Shown in pieces: positions 47,097 to 56,330 of a stretch of 64,000 nt of DNA. Both the position numbers and the translations under genes were made by a program. The notes beneath the pieces are model-generated. The model made no database searches. It was not told where the DNA came from and saw nothing but the letters and a program-made list of their open reading frames with translations. Source of the DNA: Isoetes taiwanensis (lineage: Eukaryota > Streptophyta > Lycopodiopsida > Isoetales > Isoetaceae); NCBI GenBank assembly GCA_021234155.1, contig JAJEKV010000477.1:115433-179432 (forward strand). Reading direction: 5' to 3'. Position 1 is the first letter of the stretch, and every line of letters begins with the position of its first letter.

Positions 47097-47505
47097 CTTA
47101 TATAACATACCAATTCAAATGTGCAGGCAAGGCCAACCTGTTGTTTCCTTCACCTCTAATTTCCCATACCAGAGCGTGGTTAATAGGAACGATGGATTAA
47201 CCTTTCTGTTGGCTCCCAATCTGACGGATCCTGAAAGTTCATCTCGGGGCATGTTATGTTTCTTGGCGTCGGTGTTCCCAATGCTAGTGGTAAGGAAGAC
47301 AACTATTTGATAGCTATTGAACACAATGAATAGTGCAGCCACTTGGGGTCGCCAGTTTAATGACCCAGATAGCAACCATATTGGGTTGGATATTAATGGT
47401 GTCACTTCTATGTATCTTTCTTCTTTTTCTGATGTTGATCTCCATGGTTCTAAAATTTATGCTTGGATCTGTTATGATGGTGCTTCTCATAGGGTGAAAG
47501 TATGC
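47088..47505 (+). pseudogene. L-type (legume) lectin domain fragment
   Basis: Plus-strand translation in three frames gives RRILYNIPIQM, SFTSNFPYQSVVNRNDGLTF, LLAPNLTDP, then PNASGKEDNYLIAIEHNE and finally DPDSNHIGLDINGVTS and KIYAWICYDGASHRVKV. This order matches the legume-lectin fold found in secreted lectins and lectin receptor kinases (the DGL.F..AP and N.IG.DIN signatures). At least two frameshifts and a stop (TAG after HNE) make it dead. It ends abruptly at about 47505, where the hairpin cluster starts. No kinase domain follows. Confidence 0.8.
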
Positions 47506-47510
47506 TGGTG

Positions 47511-47640
47511 GGTAGCAAAAGCATGCGTCCGGACGCATGCTTATAGCAGGGTTTTAGCCCGCTATCAGCACCCCTGCTTTTGCTTAATCTGGGTGCTGAT
47601 GGGCGTAACTGCCCGTCATTTCTTTTTACGCCCTTCATGT
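47511..47640. repeat. Dense cluster of nested inverted repeats
   Basis: Within 130 bp lie a perfect 24-bp palindrome (47519-47542, centred on GTCCGGAC), AGCAAAAGCA (47514-47523) against TGCTTTTGCT (about 47576-47585), ATCAGCACCC against GGGTGCTGAT (about 47564 and 47592), and GGGCGTAA against TTACGCCC (about 47602 and 47627). The arms interleave, so several alternative cruciform or hairpin structures are possible. No coding or known element family accounts for it. Confidence 0.75.
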
Positions 47641-48451
47641 ACTCGCACGTCCACCTCACAAACGAGCCGTTAGGAAAATGATTGTGGGCTTTTGGCTGGA
47701 TTTTCGCGCGAGTGGTGTGGTAGTACGTTGCAAATTGGATTACTTCGTCATGGCCCGCGAAATTTCTCCCTCCAATTCACTTATCCTCCCTCTCTCAGGA
47801 ATTTCATGGCGCTCCCTGATACCGGCCTGGAGGCAATCACACGTTTAGCATTGGATTTTCGGCCCGATGAATCCCAATACGGTGTTCGATTTGTTGGATG
47901 TCAATGCAACTGACGAAAATATCACGTGAAGATCCGGTTTCTCTGCAATTTACAAGAAATTGGATGCGGCCCGAAAAGAGAGAATACTGATTACGGAATA
48001 AGATGAGAAAAGCGGGTGAGCGGGAGGATCGAGCATGAGACGGGCAAGAAATAGCCAAGCAAGTAGTTGATTACTTCAATAAGCTCACCAAAAACATTCA
48101 CCCAACTCAAGGCCGATGTGATGAAGAGGGTGGTTCATCACCACTTAAATGGAAATCTCGAGAACACGGAATTTTTGCCAAATCCAAAGGAGTGCAAAGG
48201 CAATGGGTCTGCCTCAACAACTTGAAATGACAATGATGACCACAAAGAGGCAAAGGAACCATGATGTTTGGAGAGCGTAACCTCGATTAATCGGTGATGG
48301 CTTCTTCCACAAAATCGAGATGCAATTCCACTATGGCAGGGCTGTTAGGTGCATCTAATTCTTGCTTTCATGCCTGTGCTTCTTCGTGCTTTTAAGTGCT
48401 TTTAAGTGCTTGTATCTGCTGAGTGATGCTGGATGAGATATGTTCATTGAT
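47641..48451. other. Anonymous segment left of the copia insertion
   Basis: No family is recognised. Since the copia element is a clean insertion with a target duplication, this segment was once continuous with the sequence at 53834, which carries the DGC/QFK transposase-like gene; its front part could be here. Plus-strand open stretches are broken by stops. Confidence 0.35.
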
Positions 48452-48456
48452 TAATG
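48452..48456. other. Left target-site duplication of the copia element (TAATG)
   Basis: TAATG immediately precedes the LTR and is repeated exactly at 53834-53838, immediately after the other LTR. A 5-bp duplication is standard for Ty1/copia integration. Confidence 0.95.
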
Positions 48457-49013
48457 TGTTAGAATCAGAGCTTGGGGTTTGAACCCAAGTATGCCAAGAC
48501 TCTGTCTCCTTCAAACCCACCTGCTCCTAAAGCTGCATACACACACCTGTATCTGCACTCAGCTCATACTTTTCCATATACATCATTCTTTTATTTATAT
48601 TCTTATTAAGGATATATCCACTTGTCAAATCGTGCATGCCCTTCATATAGAAAGTTTTTCAACTTGCCTAAATAATAGGATGCCTGTTCTGCCCTTATCT
48701 TCCGGTGTCGTTGACTTTTGACCGGATTGACCGGGCCAACCCAAAACCCTAAGTGGCGCAAGGGGTGTCTAGGTGGTGTTTCTAGCGAGCCCGGCAACAT
48801 CGGGTAGGGGTGTGCCCGCCACCTTTGACTTTGACTTTGACATTGACTTTGACTTTGACTTTGACCTCGACCTATTGCCACTGCTTCTCATAGGTCTCCC
48901 CCATTCAACTGCATAGTTTTGAATAACATGACACCATTTAACAACTCTAATCATCGCCTTTGCTTCTCATAGATTAGAATATCACATGACACATAATTTT
49001 GTCATTTCCAACA
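48457..49013 (-). repeat. 3' LTR of the copia element (557 bp)
   Basis: TGTTAGAATC...TTTCCAACA on the plus strand. It contains a longer TTTGAC hexamer tract (about 48826-48870, with one TTTGACA variant) than the right LTR. It is followed inward by the polypurine tract. Confidence 0.95.
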
Positions 49014-49025
49014 TTCCCCTTCATG
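49014..49025 (-). promoter_or_regulatory. Polypurine tract of the copia element
   Basis: On the minus strand the bases before the LTR read TGAAGGGGAA and abut TGTTGGAAATGAC, as expected for the second-strand primer. Confidence 0.75.
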
Positions 49026-49119
49026 TGATATTCCCCGTCATCACATTGTAACAATTTCCTTATTTCACGGAATGACGGATAAAGGTAGAGCCTTTGTAAG
49101 AATATCCGCTCTTTGATCA

Positions 49120-52100
49120 GTTTGTACTAACATAGGTCAAATGCACTTGATTTCTTTTGACCATATCTCTCGATAAAATGAACTTCCATTTCAATGTGTT
49201 TTGACCTTTCGTGCAAAACTGGATTTTTTGTCATGGCAATACAACTAGTATTATCACAATAAATGATTGTTGGTCCTCTTTGAGCAAATCCAAATTCTGC
49301 CATAAGCCTTCTTTCCCAAATAAGTTCCTTAGTCAAGCAGGTACAGGCGAAGTTGTACTTTCCAAAGAAGACTCGATAAAGCAATCTTCGCTGCTTCTTG
49401 CACTTCCAAGCAAACGGGGCTCCACCTAATAAAACAATATACCCACGAAGTTGATTTTCGTTTATCTAAATCTCCTCCCCCAATCAACATCACAATAAGC
49501 CTGCAATTGCAAGTTGGTTTCATTAAATACTATACCAAAATGCATTGTACCTTTCAAGTATTTGAGAATCCTTTTTGCTGCATTCCAGTGTCCTTTACCA
49601 GCCTTGTCATTATACCTACTGAGAATATTAACTGCAAATGCAATGTCAGGCCTAGTACAATTGGCTACATAGGACAAACAACCAATCAAACTTACAGAAG
49701 GTATTTTCTCCATTTGTTTGCTTTCGTCTCGTCTTTGGACTCATATCTGCAGAAATTCTATGACCGGGGAACCATAGGAGTATTTGCCATATTGCAATCT
49801 TCCATATGAAATTTCTTCAACATGTTTTGAATATGCCCTTGTTGACTCAAAGCTAGTATCCGTTGACTTCTATTCCTCAGATACATCAATTCCTTTAAAT
49901 CTTTTTGAGTTCTCCAAGGTCACTCATTTGAAATCTCTTTTTTCAAAATATCTTTGCAATGGTTTAGTAGTTCCGCTTCCATTAGCTACCATAATGTTGT
50001 CATCAACATACAGAGCAATAATGCACCAGTCATTTCCCATTTTAAATCTGTAAATATTCCCATCATAATTGAGCTTTTCAAAACCTTATTCCAACAAATA
50101 TCCATCCATACACTTATACCATTCTCGGGAGATTGCTTAAGGCCATACAACGCTTCTATTTAACCTCCACACTTTACCTTTTTTTTCTTCAAATCTTCAA
50201 AAGTGGGTTTGGATATATTTCCTCTTCCAATTTAGCATTCAGAAATCTTTGTACTTTACATCCATATGATGTATTTCATAATCACAGGCATTTGCAATAG
50301 CCAATAGCATTCTTAAGTTGTTTATCTTCACAAGTGGTGAGAATGTTTCATCAAAATCTTCCCCTTTCTTCTGTGTGAACCCTTGAGCAACCAGTCTGGC
50401 TTTGAATTTTTTGTTCTTTTATCAACACCACCGGTTTCACCTTTCGATATATCCACTTACTTCCAACTATATTCTTATTCAATGGCATATCTACTACGGT
50501 ATAAGTGTTTGTTCTCTTAAAAGCACTCATTTCTTCTTCCATGGCACTTAACGTTTTTTTCCATGAGAATCATGCCTTTGCTTCATCATAATTTTGAGGT
50601 ATTTTATCATTTTCTAATATCAAAATGTCAAATCGTATTAATTTCTCCGCAACAGATCCGAGTCTTTTGCTTCTTCGATTTTCATTTCTCCCATGTGACT
50701 CTAAAACATGTTTAGCTTCCCTCGTCCTAAAGCTTCAGTTCGTCTTCTTGGCTTTCTCTTGGGTTTAATACCATGATCAACTTCTAACTCTTGATGTTCA
50801 ATACCAGGTTCCATTTCGGACTCAACAACTTCCCTCGGAATTAATTGACTCATTGTCGAGAATCACTTAAATCTGCTGTTCAAGTTTTTTCAGTTTTATC
50901 TTCTTCTTTATTTATTTCTTGTTGTATTTTTGAAATAACATCTTTCCTTTTATTGTCACATGGAGTTTCCGAGTTTACCATGGGAATCCTTCTATAAAAC
51001 TCATTCTCATTAAAAATAACATCCCTGCTAACTATGATTTTTCTCCTTCTTTGGATCATATAGTCAATGCTTTTGAGCTTGAATCATATCCTACAAGATA
51101 TGTTATATATGCCCTATCATCCAATTTCTTTCTTAATTCTTCAGGAACATGAACAAAACATAAACATCCATATGCTTTAAATCTGTCATAAGATGGAAGC
51201 TTACGGACCAAAGCATTTCGAATGGCACCTTTAATGCTTGTAGAAGGTAACAAATTTTGAATATAGATCTTTGCCTTCACAACTTCATAGGCCGTAAAAT
51301 TTTAGGCATGTGGATTTTAGCATGGATCTCAAAGATCTAGTAAAAGATCCTCGTTCTTTCTTTTCGGCCTACTCCATTTTGTTGTGGTGAGTATCTACAA
51401 GTTAGTTGCCTCTTGATTCCTCCGCTTGCACAAAAAAACTTAAATTCATCGGATATATACTCATCACCCTGTCCGATCTTATACACTTAATTTTCCTTCG
51501 GTTTCTAGCCTCGGGCCAAAGAAAAATAATTTCAAGGCCTCACTTGCTTGATCTTTTGTTTTCAAAATATAACTTTTGTCCTTCTACTAAAATCGTCTAT
51601 GAAGGTCATGAAATACTTATGTCCACTTAAACTGGTAACATTTATAGGACCACATAGATCCGTGTGTACCAAATCCAAAATTCCCTTTGCTCTTTTATTT
51701 GACCTTTTGAATGGTAATCTTGGTTGTTTTCCAAGTCGATGTACCACCACATAAAAGTTTTCCTTCCTCTTCTACTTTTGGATATTATACCCTTATTTTT
51801 AGAGCTTCAATTCTTTGCGGGATTCACATGACATAGCCTTTGTTATGCCAAAGTTTTATATCTGGATATTCTACCAGATTAACTTCATGAAGATGATCAA
51901 TATTAAAACCAAACAAGTTTCCAACTCGTTTGCCAATGAACTTTAATTCATCATTCAGAAATACTTTACATTGGATTTGTTCAAATAAAACTTTGTATCC
52001 CATATCCACTAAATGACACACTGATATGAGATTTCTTACAAGACTAGGTACACACAAAACCTCTTTCAGCATAACAGGTTTTCCATTCAAATCAAACAAC

Positions 52101-53290
52101 TCCAAAACTCTAGAGTCTTCTATTTTTTCGGGGCCTCCATCACCAATTTGAACATGGCCTTCTTTCTTTTCCACATTTTTTTAACATGTGCATATCACAC
52201 ATTACACTTTTTCTCGCTCCCGAATCTATAACCACAAACTTGTTATTATTTCTTCTTGGACTTATAGAAACATTACAAGTTGCTTTTTTACCTCCAAGGT
52301 GTCATCTTCTATCTCTCCTTCACTGCTTTCATGCTTCTCCATTATATTGATACTTGCAAAGGCACCCACAAACTTGTCCCGCCTCTTTCCCCTCGAGATC
52401 TACCAACCTCTTTTAGGACTTGAGCAATTGAAAAGAGAAATGGCCCTGCCCTCACAATTAAAACACCTCAATTCTTTTTCCTCTTTTAGTGACATTCATC
52501 AAATGACCATCGATTACATAAATAGCAAGGCCCTACTTTGTCTTGTGAAAATTTTTAAAACCAACCTTCTTAGCCTTACCAAGATACAATACCTCCAGAT
52601 TGTTCGACTCCTCTTGTGCAACATTAGATTGCTCAAATTCAAGTATATCATTCTCGACAAAGATGTTCCTTAGAAGTAGCTACATTTTCGAGCAAAGTTG
52701 CTAAATGACTATTATGAGAAACCGACCTTGCTAAAGCCAAAATCGACATCGCTTCACTCGAATATTTCCAACACCTTCAAGATCTGCAATAATAGAGTCA
52801 AACCTTTCTAAAAAATTAGTTAGGTTATCTTTTTCGACAAGCTTCATCTTCCTTAACTCCTTTTTCCAACATATCTATCTGTGAGGAACTCTTTTGTTCA
52901 TAATGTTTAATCAGATAGTCCCACATATCTTTAGGCTTCATACCTCGAAGTTTTAACTTTTAAGGCAGTTCCTACCTTGCACATAATTATGGCTTGAGCT
53001 TCCATAATTTTAGTTTGCGTCTTCTTCGAGCTAGCGCGAAGTTCCCCCCGACGAGACACTGGCCGCACCTTCGTGATTTGTGCACTAGAGCTAGCGGTAG
53101 AGCTTGAATCCCCGAACTAGTTGCTCCCCGCACTTGCAACTGAACTACCATCAATCAGATACCATAACTTTTTCAAACTCGAAAGCACGCTCCTAATGCT
53201 TTCCTTCATTTGAAACCCTCCATCCCCTTTAAAAACTTCAATTGTATTCAGCAAATTTGCACCAAATCTAGTTGTCATGATTACTAGATC
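49120..53290 (-). pseudogene. Copia gag-pol polyprotein remains
   Basis: Minus-strand domains in order: a CCHC-like knuckle RCFNCEGR...C at about 52425-52470 with the His lost; aspartic protease VVIDSGAR at about 52210-52230; gag-pre-integrase region DGGPEKIEDSRVLELFDLNG to LWHNKG (52174-51840); integrase core LDLVHTDLCGPI and YFMTFIDDFSR (51750-51562) with HVPEELRKKLDDRA near 51130; RT NKNIVGSKWIYRKV (about 50490-50450) and YVDD at about 50000; RT end RPDIAFAVNILSRY and RILKYLKGT (49660-49545); RNase H tail ADFGFA-like, NPVLHERSKHIEMEVHFI at about 49170-49230. Many frameshifts and stops exclude function. Confidence 0.9.
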
Positions 53291-53295
53291 TTATA

Positions 53296-53307
53296 GCTCT
53301 GATACCA
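53296..53307 (-). promoter_or_regulatory. Primer binding site for initiator tRNA-Met
   Basis: The minus strand reads TGGTATCAGAGC, one base inside the right LTR. This is the usual plant copia primer site, complementary to the 3' end of initiator tRNA-Met, and it fixes the element's orientation. Confidence 0.95.
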
Positions 53308-53308
53308 A

Positions 53309-53833
53309 TGTTAGAATCAGAGCTTGGGGTTTGAACCCAAGTATGCCAAGACTCTGTCTCCTTCAAACCCACCTGCTCCTAAAGCTGCATACACACACCT
53401 CAGATACTTTTCAACTCATACTTTTCCATATACATCATTCTTTTATTTATATTCTTATTAAGGATATATCCACTTGTCAAATCGTGCATGCCCTTCATAT
53501 AGAAAGTTTTTCAACTTGCCTAAATAATAGCCCTGTTGTCCTTATCTTCCAGCTGTCGTTGACTTTGACCGTTGACCAGTCAACCCAAAACCCTAAGTGG
53601 CGGGCAGGGGGTGTCTGTGTGTTTCTAGCGAGCCCAGCAACATCCGGGTAGGGTGTGCCCGCCACCTTTGACTTTGACTTTGACTTTGACCTATTGCCAC
53701 TGCTTCTCATAGGTCTCCCCCATTCAACTGCATAGCTTTGAATAACATGACACCATTTAACAACTCTAATCTACTGCCAATGCTTCTCATAGATTAGAAT
53801 ATCACATGACACATAATTTTGTCATTTCCAACA
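53309..53833 (-). repeat. 5' LTR of the copia element (525 bp)
   Basis: Aligns end to end with 48457-49013. Differences include a shorter TTTGAC tract (about 53667-53690) and several 1-6 bp indels around GTTGACTTTGACCG. Confidence 0.95.
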
Positions 53834-53838
53834 TAATG
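53834..53838. other. Right target-site duplication of the copia element (TAATG)
   Basis: Exact copy of 48452-48456 directly after the CA end of the right LTR. Confidence 0.95.
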
Positions 53839-53839
53839 T

Positions 53840-56330
53840 GCAATATTTCTTATGATAGGTTGCATGAGGTCAACAATTGCAACTGCTGCATTAAGAAAAT
53901 CGGAAGCCGTCCTTGGAAATGGTCCGTGGTCTAGCTTCCAAAGGAGGTTGAGGTGCGATTCTCTCACCCCTACTTGCAAGCAAAGCATAACAGAATTCTG
54001 GAAACAAAATAGCAGAGTCTCTCCTTGCAAGAAAGATGTTGTGAACACTGTTGGAGAGTCAGGCTTCCAAATTTCTTATCCCTTGCACCTTATGGAGGTC
54101 ACACAGGTATAAGTTTCCATACAAATTTTTCTTTGCTATTGTTGCATAAATATTTCTAACCAACGGCCACCATTCAGCTGGAGCTATTTCAACAATACAA
54201 AAAGGCACATCCCGAACACCCTGTTTGCTTAAAGGCTTTTGAAGTTGAAGCCTATTTATATAAAGAAAGTATCGAGAGAAAGGAAACCTGTTGTTGCATA
54301 TACCATATGAAGTTGGAGTATGCGGGGTAATACAATGCATTAAGGTCGGCCGAAACCGGATTTCATGGTGAAGAGTGCAAGTGCACCGCGAGGTCTGTGG
54401 ACCGGTGAGACGGTGTCGGCCACCAATATATGTATGACTCAACCGGCAGCTCGAGGGTCGTGGGTTTGCAACAAGAGCGAGGGTGAAGAATGGCATAAAC
54501 ATGATCGCTTGATGCGTATATGTCGGAAAGTGTGGCATAAAAACTCTTCCTATATGTCCAAGAGAGAGAGAGAATCATGAGTTCTTGCTTGAATGGAAGA
54601 CGTTTGAAAAGGTAATACTCTCTTTATTGCATCTTTGCAACATGTCGATATAGCCGTCATCCGGCTGAAAACCGCTTTTGTGCTTTCAACTTGCGCTAAT
54701 CTTCTGTTTTATGCTACAGACCTTGTTACAGATTCCAGTGGAGACATAAGAGGCTGGTGGAGTTGCAGACTGCGTTACCAAGGAGGTGCCAGGTGGCAGC
54801 AGAAAGAAAAGAGCCAATGCCACCAAGAAGGGAAACAAAAGTAAGAAATCCAAGGTAGCTGGTAGGACCACGAAGTCCGCAGACAAGTTGAGAAGAAGGG
54901 AAACAAAAGAAAGAAATCCAAGCAAGCTGGTGGGACCTGTGATCAAGCCGCAGCACAAGACGAGACCTCAAATGGCAAGGGGAAAAAAGAAAGGACCAAA
55001 GCCGAGTCCCGGATTGTCTTACAAGAGAACGGCAGTTGAAGGATTTCATTTTATATCGTGTTCCACATTGAAGATATTCGTGCCACACAATTGGTGGGGC
55101 TAGATGGCGGGCCATGCAATTCAGGAGTTGCTGGACAATATCCAAGATGGCACCATTGTTTCGTGAATTGATTTTGCAGAGAATTACAAAGATAAAAATA
55201 CAAAGGGAGGTTCAAAGCCAGCATTGGCACAATGACCGATAACAATTCTCGCCCACATCACATTATAGGATGGACATCAGCGGGATCGCAAAAGCTATTG
55301 AAGGAAACCCATTTTTACTTGAGTGATGACAAGTTTCATGACACTCTTTTTGTGCAAAGACTTGCCTTAGAAAGCACAATTCATGGCTTGTATCAAATGA
55401 TGTAGATTTCTCGGGCATATAGTTTGGTCGATGGTTGTTCTAGCCAATTCAAATCTGTCCGGCCATTCTATTTCCTACTAAGATATCACCATGAGCTAGG
55501 GAAGGAAATAGTATGGAATTTCTTTGGGACAGCCCATGATAAGGGAGAGTTAACGATGGGCAAGGCAGTCCTTAAAGGGGCATTCACTAGAGAGCGACTC
55601 AAGTATGATGGGGTGAGATTTAGGGGTCTTCTTGATGCATGTGAATTAGAACTCGGCCGGAATGAAGGTACCAACAACGGGGACATCAAAAGGTATTATG
55701 CTTTCATCCTGCTGTGATTCTACATTGAGTAGTGTCTTTCAGTAAACCGTTGTAATCTTTGAATAGTGCTTTCATCCGCTTTAAGTGCTGTCTACGTGAA
55801 CTCAGACTTGTGTGATGAGTAGTCTTTGTATTATCTTTGTCTGTGAGATGCAATACTTGTTGTTTCCTTGCAGGTATACCGGGTAATTGGAAAGGATGAT
55901 GTTAGATGACCATTTGGGGATTGCGCGAGTGGAAGGGACCAAGCAAATACACAAAAGATCCGGACATACTTGGCCAAATCAAGCACAAGGGTGGCTCATA
56001 GAGGTTTAAGTTGTTTCGTGGGTAACCGTTTGAAAGGAAATCGGTCATCTTGTGTGAACAAGCAATGCATTGAAGAATTGGAAATATGTTACACTAAAGC
56101 CGATAAGTCCATCTTTGGTGAAGGTATTGAAGGCTAAATCGATGAGGCATTTTTGAAGGTGATGGAGAATGGCTATCAGGAAACGAGAGAGGAAGGTGAT
56201 AACTTCTTTGTTGAAGCCGAAAGGTGGAAATCAGGGAGAATGCAGATTTCTATGTGGTCAAATGTGTTAAGAAAGCCGAGGCATATCCTTGATGTAATTG
56301 TCAAGCGATAGCCGGGTCGGAACCTTCAAT
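53840..56330 (+). pseudogene. Decayed DGC/QFK transposase-like gene of an uncharacterised family
   Basis: Plus-strand pieces in order: FWKQNSRVSPCKKDVV and YPLHLMEVTQ (53990-54110); LELFQQYKKAHPEHPVCLKA then ETCCCIYHMKLEYA (54170-54330), a Cys-cluster/His motif; KFHDTLFVQRLALESTIHG (55320-55400); DGCSSQFKSVRPFYFLLRYH and IVWNFFGTAHDKGE (55424-55560) with KAVLKGAF; then after a likely intron (donor 55693, acceptor 55873) GLSCFVGNRLKGNRSSCVNK and ENADFYVVKCVKK (55990-56270). I recall this motif order from uncharacterised, often multicopy eukaryotic genes with RNase H-like, DDE-type appearance; the Asp of DGC would be catalytic. Stops and frameshifts make this copy dead. Confidence 0.6.
54826..54937 (+). 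repeat. Tandem 68-bp duplication in a lysine-rich stretch
   Basis: AAGAAGGGAAACAAAAG...AAGAAATCCAAG recurs at 54826 and 54893 and translates to a Lys/Arg-rich segment (KKGNKSKKSKVAG) inside the DGC/QFK gene region. It could be a nuclear-localisation-like linker or a separate low-complexity insertion. Confidence 0.55.

Larger units (their letters stand above)
48457..53833 (-). mobile_element. Full-length Ty1/copia retrotransposon, coding-dead
   Basis: Minus-strand element of 5,377 bp bounded by TAATG duplications. Both LTRs begin TG and end CA, the primer binding site sits beside the right LTR and a polypurine tract beside the left LTR, so transcription ran right to left. Coding remains follow the copia order gag, protease, integrase, RT, RNase H. 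The LTRs differ by several small indels and substitutions, so the insertion is not recent. Confidence 0.95.

Noticed and set aside
48790-48806. Hairpin-like CCCGGCAACATCGGG in the copia LTR as a fourth Helitron end
   Set aside because: It is present in both copia LTRs, lacks CTRR at the right distance, and so belongs to the LTR.
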